From Roseospira visakhapatnamensis (GTDB taxonomy: Bacteria; Pseudomonadota; Alphaproteobacteria; Rhodospirillales; Rhodospirillaceae), in assembly GCF_014197915.1 (NCBI RefSeq), contig NZ_JACIGK010000010.1, positions 1 through 64,000 of the forward strand: 64,000 bases of DNA, written 5' to 3'. The notes beneath the pieces were generated by a model. The model saw nothing but the letters and a program-made list of their open reading frames with translations. It was not told the DNA's origin and did not search any database. The first letter of the stretch is position 1. The number at the start of each line of letters is the position of its first letter. Shown here in pieces: positions 35,888-44,959 of the stretch. Both the position numbers and the translations under genes were made by a program.

Positions 35888-37075
35888 TTACAGCACCGCC
35901 CGGACGCGGCGCAAGGCCGCCTCGGTGGTGGCGCGGTCGTGCACCAGAGCGAACCGCAGGTAGGGCGCGCCGGTGTTCCGCCCCCGGGCATCCGGCCGGC
36001 CCAGATAGGCGCCGGGCACCGCGCGGATCCCGGCCTCGACCCACAAACGCCGGGCCACCGCCTCGCCGTCGCCCACCCGCAGCCACAGGAAGAATCCGGC
36101 CTCGGGCCGCGCGAAGCCGGGATGATCCCCCAGCACGGCCTCCGCGACCTCCATATTGGCGCGATAGTAGGCCCGGTTAACCGCGACGTGGGCATCGTCC
36201 GCCCACAGGCGCGCCGCCACCGCCTGCGCGGGAAGCGGCATGAACACCGCGCCGTACTCGCGCAACCGCAGAAAGGGGCGAATCACCGCCGGATCGCCGG
36301 CGCAGAACCCGGCCCTGAGCCCGGGCACGCTGGAGCGCTTGGACAGGGAATGCACCACCACCACCGCCGTCAGTGTCCCGTCCAGGGCCAGCGCCGCCTG
36401 CAACGCGCTGGGCGGCGGATCACCGAAGTAGAGATCCGCGTAGCACTCGTCGGCGACCACGACGACGTCATGCGCCCGGGCCAGGTTGACCAGCCGCGTC
36501 AGGTAGTCCAGGTCGGCCACCGTGCCGCCGGGATTGGTGGGGGAGCACAGATAAATCAGGCTGGCCCGCGCCCACAGGTCCGGGGAGACCGCGTCCAGGT
36601 CCGGCAGATGGTGGGTGTCGGCGTCGGTGGGCAGGAACACCGGCTCCGCCCCCGCCGCCAGGGCCGCGCCGGCGTAGGTGTGATAGAACGGCGAGGGGAT
36701 CAGCACCGCCGGTGTGTCGCCGGACCGGGCCGCCGTGACCACCTGGGGCAGCAGGAACAGCCCCTCGCGGGTTCCGGCCAGGGGAGCGATGGACTGGCCC
36801 GGCCGGATGGCTCCCTCGGGCAGGCCGAAGCGGCGCATCAGCCAGCCGATCATGGCGGCGTTGAGGGCCTCGGTGCCGCCCATCGGCGCATACCGTCCCC
36901 ACAGGTCCACATGGGCCGCCAGGATCTCGCCCACGAGGGCCGGATAGCCGTTGACCGGCTCGCCGACCGCCATGGACACGGGCTCGACACCGGCGGGCGG
37001 CGCCACGTCGTCCAGCAACGCGCGAAGCGTGACGAAGGGGCTGTCGGGCAGGAGATCAAGGGCGGGATTGCGCAT
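35888..37075 (-). CDS. Class I/II PLP aminotransferase (DapC-like)
   Basis: A 395-residue fold-type I aminotransferase. It has the PLP-binding Lys in VVHSLSKRSSVPGLRAGF, substrate-loop residues in MAVGEPVNGYP, CSPTNPGGTV (Asn contacting PLP) and VVVADECYADLYFG (Asp contacting the PLP nitrogen). The overall sequence resembles succinyldiaminopimelate transaminase, which would place it in lysine/peptidoglycan synthesis, but closely related enzymes act on other amino acids. Start 37075 is an ATG with the conserved region soon after. Confidence 0.85.
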   Translation of the reverse strand: MRNPALDLLPDSPFVTLRALLDDVAPPAGVEPVSMAVGEPVNGYPALVGEILAAHVDLWGRYAPMGGTEALNAAMIGWLMRRFGLPEGAIRPGQSIAPLAGTREGLFLLPQVVTAARSGDTPAVLIPSPFYHTYAGAALAAGAEPVFLPTDADTHHLPDLDAVSPDLWARASLIYLCSPTNPGGTVADLDYLTRLVNLARAHDVVVVADECYADLYFGDPPPSALQAALALDGTLTAVVVVHSLSKRSSVPGLRAGFCAGDPAVIRPFLRLREYGAVFMPLPAQAVAARLWADDAHVAVNRAYYRANMEVAEAVLGDHPGFARPEAGFFLWLRVGDGEAVARRLWVEAGIRAVPGAYLGRPDARGRNTGAPYLRFALVHDRATTEAALRRVRAVL

Positions 37076-37160
37076 CGGGCGGCCGGAGTCGGAGGGTCAC
37101 GGGCCGGCCACTGTCGGCCAGCGGACACGGGATGTCCAGAGCCCCGCCACGGACGAGCCG

Positions 37161-37367
37161 TCAGGTCGACCCGTCCGGCGTCGGGTCGTCGTCCGGCGCG
37201 CGCCGATGGCCGTCCAGATGACGGCGGTCGCGTGCCCTGGAGAAGTCGTCGCGGCTCCGGTCCGCCTTGGTCCGGCCGTGACGCGCGCGGGCCTCGGCGG
37301 CCTCGGCGGCGGCCTCATCCCGGCGCCGCCGCTTGCGCGCCCGCCTGAGGTTGACGATCTCGACCAT
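37161..37367 (-). CDS. DUF4169 family protein
   Basis: A 68-residue basic, highly charged protein starting MVEIVNLRRARKRRRR and containing ARHGRTKADR and LDGHR, the conserved pieces of DUF4169, a small alphaproteobacterial family of unknown function. Probably cytoplasmic and helical; RNA or protein binding is possible from charge alone. ATG 37367 matches the family start. Confidence 0.85.
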   Translation of the reverse strand: MVEIVNLRRARKRRRRDEAAAEAAEARARHGRTKADRSRDDFSRARDRRHLDGHRRAPDDDPTPDGST

Positions 37368-37453
37368 GGCGGCATGTCCTCCGCGCGGACGCAAGCCGGT
37401 CGGGCCACCGGCTTCGGCGACCCGCCTTGACGGCCGTCGATGTCACGCACGGC

Positions 37454-37482
37454 AAAAAAGGGGCAGCCGAAACCGGCCGCCC
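37454..37482 (-). terminator. Intrinsic terminator of rpmB
   Basis: Reading leftward, GGGCGGCC (37482-37475), a 6-base loop and GGCTGCCC (37468-37461) form an 8-bp stem with one G-U pair, followed by C then six T (37459-37454). It lies about 40 bases after the rpmB stop. Confidence 0.8.
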
Positions 37483-37519
37483 ACACCAAACCGTCCGCGG
37501 AGGCAGGCGATCGCGCGCC

Positions 37520-37837
37520 TCAGCCGGCCGCCTGCTCCTGAGTCGCGACGTCCTGACTCGCGACCACGGCCGCCACCTGACGCTTCAGGCGCCGCAGCTC
37601 CGGCGGCAGCTTCGCGGCCGGCGTTTCCAGCAGGAACGCGTCGATACCGCCCTTGTGCTCGATGGTGCGCAGGCCATGCACGGACAGGCGCACGCGCAAC
37701 GTCCGCTTCAGCGCGTCACTCATCAACGAGGTCACCTGAAGGTTGGGAAGGAAGCGGCGCTTTGACTTGATGTTGGAGTGACTGACATTGTGGCCAGTCT
37801 GCACGCCCTTGCCCGTCACGGCGCAACGTCGGGCCAT
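37520..37837 (-). CDS. rpmB: 50S ribosomal protein L28
   Basis: A 105-residue L28 protein of the large ribosomal subunit. It has the typical start ARRCAVTGKGVQTGHNVSHS and the segments KRRFLPNLQ and RVRLSVHGLRTIEHKGGID. The C-terminal extension of about 25 residues is normal for alphaproteobacteria. ATG 37837 is the family start, although the frame is open further upstream. An intrinsic terminator follows. Confidence 0.97.
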   Translation of the reverse strand: MARRCAVTGKGVQTGHNVSHSNIKSKRRFLPNLQVTSLMSDALKRTLRVRLSVHGLRTIEHKGGIDAFLLETPAAKLPPELRRLKRQVAAVVASQDVATQEQAAG

Positions 37838-38086
37838 GGTTGTGTCCTCTTCTTGATCAGGTCGTGGTCGTGGTCGTGGCGCGTGGTCCGCAGAGGGTCG
37901 CGCGGACCTCAAGGGAAGCGGGGTTCTACCCGGATCGCCGCGCCGCGTCAAGGACATCGCGGCCATCCGCGCGGGTCCGGAGCGTCAGGCACCCGCGCCC
38001 CCGCCGCGATCCGGGCAGGGACCGGTCACACCCGATCCCCGCCGGAGGGGGCCGCATGGCCCCGTCCGCCCGCCCGGCGCCAGTCC

Positions 38087-38911
38087 TTATCCGAACAGCT
38101 TGTCGATATCGTCCTGCCCCATGCCGCCGCCGTCCTCGGCATCACCGTCGGAGGCCTTCTTGTCGGTGGCCGGTGGCTTGGCCGCCGTCTTGGATGCCGT
38201 CTTGGATGCCGGCTTCGCGGGTGTGGTCGCGGCCGGCGTCTGATCCGGGTCGGCCGCCGGCGCGGCCGGCGCGGTCGGCGCGGCGGGTGCCGCCGGCCCC
38301 TCGTCGAACAGCGCGTCGATGTCCGTCTGCGAGGCCGTGCCCCCCGCCGGCGACAGGGTCGACGTGGTGGTCCCGCCCAGAAGCGCGTCCACCTCGGTCT
38401 GGGTGACGCCATGCCCCTTCAACTGTGGCCCTTCGAGGAGCTTGTGGTCGGTATCGGGGGGCGGCACGGTGTCCGTCGGCGGCTCCGCCGTCGTCAACCC
38501 CTCCTCGCCCCAGATGGTGATCAGCGCGTTCACGCGACGCTCGATGTACTGCAGCGTCTTGACCACCTTGGTAATGCGCTGGCCGGTGATGTCCTGGAAG
38601 CTGCAGGCTTCAAAGATGCCGCTGATGAGATCGGGGATCTGGTCCAGCCGCGCGCTGACCGTCGCATCCTGGATCTCCGAGCGCACGGCGAGGAAAATCT
38701 CGTCCACGCTCTCGGCATTCTCCATGATGGTGTTGGTGGCCGACTCCGTGTTGTCGACGATCGCATCCAGTTGATCGGACATGGAGACAAAACGATCCTC
38801 GGCCGAACCCGGCTTGCGGATGGCCGCGATCTCCTGACGAATACGCTGAATGTGATCGAAAAGCCCGCGAAGTTCCTTCTTCAGGATCCGGACGTCGTCA
38901 TCGTTCTCCAT
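38087..38911 (-). CDS. cheZ: Protein phosphatase CheZ with three CheY-binding-like motifs
   Basis: A 274-residue chemotaxis phosphatase that dephosphorylates CheY-P. The helical N-terminal domain (1-140) carries the catalytic pair in FQDITGQRI (Asp107, Gln111), matching the Asp/Gln of E. coli CheZ. The C-terminal half is a flexible linker with three related peptides: VTQTEVDALL (169-178), ASQTDIDALF (193-202) and MGQDDIDKLF (264-273). They resemble both the CheZ C-terminal CheY-binding helix and the FliM N-terminal peptide. One such motif is normal; three is unusual. No other che or fli gene is in the window. Confidence 0.9.
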   Translation of the reverse strand: MENDDDVRILKKELRGLFDHIQRIRQEIAAIRKPGSAEDRFVSMSDQLDAIVDNTESATNTIMENAESVDEIFLAVRSEIQDATVSARLDQIPDLISGIFEACSFQDITGQRITKVVKTLQYIERRVNALITIWGEEGLTTAEPPTDTVPPPDTDHKLLEGPQLKGHGVTQTEVDALLGGTTTSTLSPAGGTASQTDIDALFDEGPAAPAAPTAPAAPAADPDQTPAATTPAKPASKTASKTAAKPPATDKKASDGDAEDGGGMGQDDIDKLFG

Positions 38912-39047
38912 GCCCTGAATTGCCTCATGGTCTGGTCATACACGCATCAAGTGACAACAGTACATCCTTAGCCAGCCGCTGTCCCGTCAAGAGACCGCGC
39001 ATTCTCCCCGCCGAGCCCGCTTTTTCGTCCGCATCGGGCCCGATCCG

Positions 39048-39482
39048 TCATGGGCGCGGGTCGCGGGTCCCGGATTCGGCCGCCTTGGGCGCCTGCGTCG
39101 GGGCCGTCGCGTCGGGCCGGCGGGCGCCCGCCCCGGCATCGAGCACGTCCGGCCCGGCCGACGGGAAGAACAGGGCACTGAACGCCAGAGCCTCCAGCAG
39201 GCTCCGGTCCTCGCCGTCCAGCGTATCCAGCAGCCGGCGTTTGGCCCGATGGGTCACCAGGGCATCGCGGATCAGCGCCACGCGGTCCGCCGACAGGGCC
39301 TCCTCGTTCGGCACCCGTACCGGGGGATCCGCGCTCGACGGCACCCTGGCCGACGAGGGTCGGGCGGGCGGCGCGGCCCGGGTCGCCGATGCCGTCCGGC
39401 CCGGCCGCGACGGCGCGCGGGACCGGCCCCGGCGTCGCCGCGCCCCAAACAGCGCCATCACCCAGGACCAGAACCGGCCCAT
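39048..39482 (-). CDS. Small basic/low-complexity hypothetical protein
   Basis: A 144-residue protein. It starts MGRFWSWVMALFGARRRRGR (a short amphipathic, possibly membrane-touching segment). A central helical part follows (RVALIRDALVTHRAKRRLLDTLDGEDRSLLEALAF as two helices), then a Pro/Ala/Thr tail. No family recognised. Same strand and 63 bp downstream of a membrane-protein gene, so probably the last member of the uncharacterised group before cheZ. Confidence 0.55.
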   Translation of the reverse strand: MGRFWSWVMALFGARRRRGRSRAPSRPGRTASATRAAPPARPSSARVPSSADPPVRVPNEEALSADRVALIRDALVTHRAKRRLLDTLDGEDRSLLEALAFSALFFPSAGPDVLDAGAGARRPDATAPTQAPKAAESGTRDPRP

Positions 39483-39545
39483 CGATCACCCCCGCCAATC
39501 CTGTCATGGATCCGTCTCGCGGCACCGGGCCATGGCCCACCGCTC

Positions 39546-40883
39546 TCACATTTCGGGCTCCCGACGGCCCCCGTCGAGCCCCGCGCCCCGCGCCGGATAC
39601 TCGGGCCCACGCGGGTCGGGGGGCCGGTCGTCCACCGCCACGTCCCCGGCCGTCAAGCCGGGACCCCGCGGCGCGTCGGCGCCGGCCTGCGGCCAGGGTC
39701 GCGACGGCGACTCCGGATCCATGGCCGGATACTCGTCGTCCTTCGGCGACCAGCCGCCCGGCGACCGCCGGGCGCCCCGGCCATGGCGCCAGTCGGCCAG
39801 CCGCAACCGCATGTCGTCCGTCAGGCGGCCGATCGGTCCGGCGGGTCCCAGGACCGCCTCCAGTCCGCGCACCACGCGGTCGGCGAAGCCGTCGCGGGGT
39901 TCATGCCCCCGACCGTCCACGCCCGGCCCGATGGGTCCCTCGCCATACCCTGGCGGTGGCCGATCCGGCATGTCAGGCTCGCCGGTCCACCCCCGGGATT
40001 GGGGCGGGCCGTCCCGTTCCTCCAGCACATCGTTCCAGCCCGACCCCGGTTCCGCGACCGCCGTCCAGTCGTCCGGCGGCGGCGCCGTCTCCAGCGCGCT
40101 CCCCTCGGTCCCGGGCGTGATCGCCGCCGGCGGCGGTCCCAGCCGCTGATGCACCACCGCCGCCACCGCCTGGAACAGGGCATGGACGCGGTCGAGCGGA
40201 CTGTCCTCCAGCACCTCGCGCACCAGCTTGTCGGCGTCGTATTCCTTGGCCAGGGCCGACAGCCTGTCGTATCGCCGCAGGAAGCGATAGAGCCCCCCCA
40301 GGGCCACCTCGTCGTTGATGACCCGATCCGCCAGATCGTCGACGAACCTCTCGGCGACGGAGCGTTCCAGGATCGCATGACAGAACGCCCAGGGGTCCCC
40401 GGCGGCGTGCAGCGCCCAGAGGTATTCCGTATCCTCCGCGCCCAGCACGCCCAGGCGACCGATGAGCATGCCCGCCTGGCTGTTGAGGTCCTTCAAGGCG
40501 AGGTCGGCGCCGTTCAGGAAGGACTGCCGGCGCGCCTGTTCCTGCATCTCGATGCTGGTGCGGACCAGGGCCTCGATATCGCCGGCGGTGCGGCCGGCCT
40601 GCCACTGGGCCTGCAACACCGCCTCCTGCAACCGGCGCTGCCCCAGCGCCAGCAGCACGAAGGCGGCAATGAGCCAGACGGCCGCCAGCGGCGCGCCGAT
40701 CGAGGCCAGGAACACCGCGAAGTCCGTGGGATGGGAGGCCATCACCTGCCCCCAGCCGGGGCCATCGGCCACGTACCGGTGAACCAGGCCCAGCCAGACC
40801 AGGGATGCCAAGCCCGCCGCCGCCAGCGTCAGGAGGGACGCCGGCGTCGGACCCGTGGCGCGCGAGACGTTCCGTCGATTCAC
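39546..40883 (-). CDS. Hypothetical two-helix membrane protein with disordered tail
   Basis: 445 residues from GTG 40883, chosen because GGAGG lies 5 bases upstream. Two membrane helices (LLTLAAAGLASLVWLGLVH, and SIGAPLAAVWLIAAFVLLAL) are followed by a helical, coiled-coil-like cytoplasmic part (RRLQEAVLQAQWQAGRTAGD onward, to about residue 245). About 200 residues of Pro/Asp/Gly-rich sequence complete it. No enzymatic motif. The overall layout is similar to the membrane protein encoded upstream. Confidence 0.68.
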   Translation of the reverse strand: MNRRNVSRATGPTPASLLTLAAAGLASLVWLGLVHRYVADGPGWGQVMASHPTDFAVFLASIGAPLAAVWLIAAFVLLALGQRRLQEAVLQAQWQAGRTAGDIEALVRTSIEMQEQARRQSFLNGADLALKDLNSQAGMLIGRLGVLGAEDTEYLWALHAAGDPWAFCHAILERSVAERFVDDLADRVINDEVALGGLYRFLRRYDRLSALAKEYDADKLVREVLEDSPLDRVHALFQAVAAVVHQRLGPPPAAITPGTEGSALETAPPPDDWTAVAEPGSGWNDVLEERDGPPQSRGWTGEPDMPDRPPPGYGEGPIGPGVDGRGHEPRDGFADRVVRGLEAVLGPAGPIGRLTDDMRLRLADWRHGRGARRSPGGWSPKDDEYPAMDPESPSRPWPQAGADAPRGPGLTAGDVAVDDRPPDPRGPEYPARGAGLDGGRREPEM

Positions 40884-41035
40884 ATCGCCTCCGCCTTGGA
40901 CCGGATCGCCGGACACCCGCGCGGACCCATCCGCATCACCGCTCCCGACCACGCGCCACCGCCCGGGGGACGGCCGGCGCCGCGAGGCGGCGCGTGTCCC
41001 TGGGTCCGACAGATCGGATCAGGGGCCGACTGTGG

Positions 41036-41959
41036 TTAGACTAGACCAGAACGCGCGGCGTGGGAACCGTGCGATCGGCGGCCCCGGGACGGTGGCGAGA
41101 GAGAAGACGCGGCCACCGATCCGCCAGGGCGCGAGACCGGACCCGAGGGAGCCGGGATCGGGGGGACCGGGATGGGAGGGGCCTGGGTCCCGGGGTCCGG
41201 CGTCCCCGACCCAGGGGCATCGGGATCCGGCGTCTCGAAAAGGTCGCCGAGCCGGCGCCGAACATGGTCGATCAATTCCCGACCGACGCCATCCGGATCC
41301 AGGATGCGATTGCGCGCGAGATCCCGCCGGATATCCGCCAGACCCTGCCGCACCTCGCGCTCGAACACCTCCGGTCGCCCGCCGATCCTGGCTTGCCAGA
41401 CCACGCCCAGGGCCAGGGACTGCGCCACGTGGGCCGCCGCCGCCCGCCGCGAGGGCTCACTGGTCCGGTCCCCGCCCGCGTCGTCCGCCGCCCCCAGGGC
41501 CACGGCGGCCTCGTCGATCACGGCCACCACCCGGCGGGTCAGGGCCTCCACCCGGTGCCGCCGCCTGCGGGCCTCCAGACGGTCCACCCCAACGGCGGCC
41601 ATCACCGCCGCGACCACGACGCCGACCAGGGTCCAGGCCATCGTCATGTGGCCTTGCTCGAACAGGGTGGTGATGCGCGACAGAGTCAGCGCGGCCCCGG
41701 CGGCCAGGAGCACGACGCCCAGCTTCTGGGTCAGGGACCGCGCGACGGCAATCAGAAGGGGCGCGGCCAGGACGAACATCATCAGGCCCGACAGGGGACC
41801 CAGGCCATCCGGGTGCAGACGGTCTCGCGGCGACGACAACCCCAGGTCCACCAGACGCTGCCCCCGCTCCATGGCATCGAACACGGGCACGGACAGGACC
41901 AGGGCCACGATGACGGTCAGGAACAGGGCCGCGAGATTGTTCCAGGCGTTGCGTGACAT
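41036..41959 (-). CDS. Hypothetical four-helix membrane protein
   Basis: A 307-residue protein with four predicted membrane helices in the first 125 residues (NNLAALFLTVIVALVLSVPV, GLMMFVLAAPLLIAVA, LGVVLLAAGAALTL, TLVGVVVAAVMAAVGV). A charged cytoplasmic domain (about 130-240, with ARRRRHRVEALTRRVVAVID) and a Pro/Ser-rich tail follow. No family recognised. It lies between the NERD-like gene and the two-helix membrane protein gene, all on the same strand. Confidence 0.66.
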   Translation of the reverse strand: MSRNAWNNLAALFLTVIVALVLSVPVFDAMERGQRLVDLGLSSPRDRLHPDGLGPLSGLMMFVLAAPLLIAVARSLTQKLGVVLLAAGAALTLSRITTLFEQGHMTMAWTLVGVVVAAVMAAVGVDRLEARRRRHRVEALTRRVVAVIDEAAVALGAADDAGGDRTSEPSRRAAAAHVAQSLALGVVWQARIGGRPEVFEREVRQGLADIRRDLARNRILDPDGVGRELIDHVRRRLGDLFETPDPDAPGSGTPDPGTQAPPIPVPPIPAPSGPVSRPGGSVAASSLSPPSRGRRSHGSHAARSGLV

Positions 41960-42096
41960 CGGCTGCCCCTCCCCTTCGACCGGGTTCGCACGCCCCGAGG
42001 CGGAGCGCGCGGATCCGGCCTCTCGGACGGCCGCCAGACTCTCCGGCGCCTACCGTTAGGGTAGACGAAGCAACCCGTGGCTCGCAGTGATCACCG

Positions 42097-44361
42097 TCAC
42101 AGGGTCCGTCCGCGCGCCCCGTCGTCCGGATCGGACTCCGGTGGGGCCTCGGGCGGCGGGTCAAGCCCGAGTCGCCGATTGATCGCCGCCCGCCGCGCGG
42201 CGGGATCGACGGCCACGGCATCTTCGGCCGCCCGCCGTCGCAGCAGCATGGAGATCGTGGTCACGAGACCATCGGCGCGCCGGTCCTCCATGGCGCCGGT
42301 GATCGCCGGGGCCGGATCGCTCCGAGTCGCCACGTCGGTCTCGGGTTCCGGCTCGGGTTCGGGCTCGGGCTCCGGCTCGAGTTCGGGCTCAGGCTCCGGC
42401 TCCGGCTCGGGTTCGGGTTCGGGCTCAGGTTCCGGCTCGGGTTCCGGATCAGGTTCGGGTTCCGGTTCAGGCTCGGGCTCCGGTTCCGGATCAGGCTCAG
42501 GTTCGGGCTCAGGCTCAGGTTCCGGATCAGGCTCAGGTTCCGGATCAGGCTCAGGTTCGGGCTCAGGCTCAGGTTCGGGCTCCGGTTCAGGCTCGGGTTC
42601 CGGTTCAGGTTCGGGCTCTACACGCGGCTCTGGCCATCCTGGGTCAGGGTCCGGATCAGAGGGCGGCGCCGTCCCGGCCGGCCGCGTCGACCCGGTGGCC
42701 GGTTCGCGCCCGAATCCGGATGGCATGGGCGGCGAGACCGGCGCCACGGCGGCCGGCGGCGGCATCGGCACGGTCTGTGGCGGCGGGGCCGACGGCTGCC
42801 CCTGAGGGGGCCCCCAGGCCCAGGCCGGCGGCGCGGCGGCGGGGACGGGGGCGGGCGCCGGAGCCGGTGCCGGCGACGGTCCGTAGGGCCAGACCTGGCT
42901 CGCCGGTGGGGCGGGCGGCGTCCAGCCCCAACCGGGGGGAGCCTCCTGTGCCGGCGCGGCGGAGTGTCCCCACCCCCACCCCGGCGGCGGCTGCGGTTGG
43001 GGACCGGCCTGTGGGTGGGAATTGTTGGGGTGTGGCTGCGGATAGGGATAGGCCGGCGGCGGTTGGGGCGGCTGCCGGGCCGCGTCCCAGCCCCATCCCT
43101 GGGGGCCTGGCGCGGCGTACGGTGCCTGGGAACCGGGCGATGGGGAGGACGGCGCCCCGTAAGGCTGCGGCGACGGCGGCTGGCCGTACGGCCCCGGGCC
43201 GAACGGGGGCGCCCCATGGACCCCGGGCTGGCCGTGCGACGGAGTCTGGCTGTAGGGCGCCGGCTGTCCATACGCCGGGGACTGGCCGTAGGACGGCGGT
43301 TGCGAATAGGGCTGCGACGGCTGGCCCTGGTATGGCTGGCCCTGGTACGGCGCCGGCTGCGGAGGATACGGCTGGGGCTGGGGCTGCGACTGCCCGTCCC
43401 AGACCCCAGACGGATGCGGGGCACCAGGGACGATTGCGGCGTTCCAGACGGCGCCATCGCCCCCCGACGGCGGCGGCGGGCTCGGCATGGCGGGCGGACG
43501 CGCCAACGATGGCGGCGGAGACGCGGGGGTCGGGGGCGCCGGTGGTGGTGGTGGCGCCGGCGGCACCGAAAGAGGCTCCGGCCGTGGCGGCGGCGCCGGT
43601 TGGGGGATCGGTTGGGGGCTCGGTTCGGGGGCACGGGGCGGCGCCGGCTCCGGGACGGGCGCCGGTGGTGGTGGTGGTGGCGCCGGGGGTCGCGGTCGCG
43701 GGGGCGGCACCGGGGGAGGCGGCGGCGGAGGCGGTGGTGGAGGCGGCGGCTCGGGCGGCGGCACCGGAACGGTCGACGCGACCGGAGGCCGCGCGGCGGC
43801 GGCCTTCTGGCCTTGCAGGCGCAGCCACACCTTGGCCACGTCCTGCGTCCCGCCGACCCAGCCGCGCATGTCCCGCATCAGGTTGATCACCTCCTGCGGC
43901 GATCCCGCCTCGGGCGGGCGCCGAATGGCGAAGCGGGCCTCGCCCAGGACCACCGTCAGTCCCTCCACCGACAGTCCGCCGGTGTACGCCCGGATCGCCG
44001 CCATCTTGGCCTTCAGCGCCAACACCGGATTGGGCACCGCGACGGCGCCGTCGCGCCCGTTCACATGCCAGTGGGGATCGTCCGCCGGAGCGGTGATGAT
44101 GCCCTCCATGCCGGCCGGCTCCAGCAGGAACACCGCATGCTGCAAGCGCAGCACGGCGGCCGCAACCAGGGGCTCGCCATCGGACCCGGTGTCCGGCAAG
44201 GGCAGGTCGCGGATGATGTCGTAGCCCATCTCCTGAAGATGACGCAGCAAGGTGGTCCACGTGGTCCAGTTCGGATCCGCGTCGTTGGCGCCGGCCGGCC
44301 TGAACAACCGGGTCCAGACGCTGCGCCGCTCGGCTCCGTCCCCGTTCCTGCTCGCCGCCAT
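42097..44361 (-). CDS. NERD-like domain protein with proline-rich and Glu-Pro repeat regions
   Basis: A 754-residue protein. Residues 20-190 ([20 protein letters not shown], then [42 protein letters not shown]) follow the layout of the nuclease-related NERD domain, but the Asp-His and Glu-x-Lys catalytic positions look replaced. Proline runs, then Gln/Pro/Tyr repeats ([19 protein letters not shown]) occupy 195-580. A tract of about 90 residues of alternating Glu-Pro with some Asp-Pro follows. The end is a conserved-looking 70-residue tail ([20 protein letters not shown]). ATG 44361 has GGAGG upstream. Function unknown. Confidence 0.65.
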   Translation of the reverse strand: MAASRNGDGAERRSVWTRLFRPAGANDADPNWTTWTTLLRHLQEMGYDIIRDLPLPDTGSDGEPLVAAAVLRLQHAVFLLEPAGMEGIITAPADDPHWHVNGRDGAVAVPNPVLALKAKMAAIRAYTGGLSVEGLTVVLGEARFAIRRPPEAGSPQEVINLMRDMRGWVGGTQDVAKVWLRLQGQKAAAARPPVASTVPVPPPEPPPPPPPPPPPPPVPPPRPRPPAPPPPPPAPVPEPAPPRAPEPSPQPIPQPAPPPRPEPLSVPPAPPPPPAPPTPASPPPSLARPPAMPSPPPPSGGDGAVWNAAIVPGAPHPSGVWDGQSQPQPQPYPPQPAPYQGQPYQGQPSQPYSQPPSYGQSPAYGQPAPYSQTPSHGQPGVHGAPPFGPGPYGQPPSPQPYGAPSSPSPGSQAPYAAPGPQGWGWDAARQPPQPPPAYPYPQPHPNNSHPQAGPQPQPPPGWGWGHSAAPAQEAPPGWGWTPPAPPASQVWPYGPSPAPAPAPAPVPAAAPPAWAWGPPQGQPSAPPPQTVPMPPPAAVAPVSPPMPSGFGREPATGSTRPAGTAPPSDPDPDPGWPEPRVEPEPEPEPEPEPEPEPEPEPEPEPDPEPEPDPEPEPEPEPEPDPEPEPEPEPEPEPDPEPEPEPEPEPEPEPEPEPEPELEPEPEPEPEPEPETDVATRSDPAPAITGAMEDRRADGLVTTISMLLRRRAAEDAVAVDPAARRAAINRRLGLDPPPEAPPESDPDDGARGRTL
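42340..42618. repeat. Hexanucleotide tandem repeat encoding (Glu/Asp-Pro)n
   Basis: About 46 units of a 6-base repeat of the form GGYTCN (plus strand), with occasional GGATCA units that change Glu to Asp. It stays in frame throughout and encodes the Glu-Pro tract of the minus-strand gene. Synonymous variation between units shows it is not a single recent expansion. It is prone to length change. Confidence 0.85.
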
Positions 44362-44542
44362 CTGATCGTGCCTCCGACTCTGACTGTCTGCCCGAAAAGC
44401 CTCGGACAGCCCGGCCTGGGGGCTGACGTCGATGACACCCCCAGCCCACCGTGTCCATCGAGACGTTTCGGACGGGCTCTGAAGGGTGACACGGATCCCC
44501 TTCCGTGGCTTGAAGAACATTGTGGAAAGTTTCCCGAGTAAA

Positions 44543-44581
44543 GGCAATGCCGGGCCGAGGATCACCGGGGCCGGCATTGCC
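44543..44581. repeat. Inverted repeat in the divergent gap 44362-44694
   Basis: GGCAATGCCGG (44543-44553) is perfectly complementary to CCGGCATTGCC (44571-44581) across 17 bases. It lies in the 333-bp gap between the NERD-like gene and the DUF1289 gene, which otherwise holds nothing recognisable beyond the presumed promoters. Confidence 0.5.
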
Positions 44582-44694
44582 GGCCCGACACCGGTGGACA
44601 TCACGCCGCAACACCCCACATGGTTCGGTCAGGGTCGCAACCACGATCCGACCCGACTTCGACTCCGCGCCTCCGCAGTCCAAGGACCCGTCTC

Positions 44695-44892
44695 ATGGCC
44701 GATCTCGCGTCCACCGACACGAACGACGTCCCCTCTCCTTGCGTGGATATTTGCACGCTGGACGACGCCCGGGTGTATTGCGTGGGCTGCGGTCGGCATA
44801 TCGACGAAATCCGCACCTGGCGCCGCATGACCGCCGATGACAAGCGCGCCGTCTGGGCCCGGTTGCGGCAGGACGCCGCCGAGGCCGGCTAG
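44695..44892 (+). CDS. DUF1289 family protein
   Basis: A 65-residue protein with the DUF1289 pattern SPCVDICTLDDARVYCVGCGRHIDEI followed by a W-x4-T-x3-K-x2-V helix. Four cysteines (C-x3-C and C-x2-C) suggest metal or Fe-S binding. The family is common in proteobacteria and its function is unknown. The stop codon TAG forms the first bases of a large palindrome (44892-44946). ATG 44695 is the family start; the frame is open upstream to 44620. Confidence 0.88.
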   Translation: MADLASTDTNDVPSPCVDICTLDDARVYCVGCGRHIDEIRTWRRMTADDKRAVWARLRQDAAEAG

Positions 44893-44946
44893 TGCAGCGA
44901 CGCTTGCATTCAAGGGATTCCCCCTTGAATGCAAGCGTCGCTGCAC
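44892..44946. repeat. 25-bp perfect palindrome fused to a stop codon
   Basis: Arm 44892-44916 is perfectly complementary to 44922-44946 over 25 bases with a 5-base loop. The first base of the left arm is the last base of the DUF1289 stop codon. The outer part (TAGTGCAGCGACGC) is shared with the element at 21408-21468. It is followed by AAAATATTGTTATT rather than a T-run. Confidence 0.8.
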
Positions 44947-44959
44947 AAAATATTGTTAT

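Noticed and set aside
42340-42618. Possible CRISPR array
   Set aside because: The repeat unit is 6 bases with no spacers; it is an in-frame coding repeat.
42077-42805. Plus-strand frame encoding a Ser-Gly repeat
   Set aside because: It is the antisense reading of the Glu-Pro tract; the minus-strand frame has folded domains on both sides.
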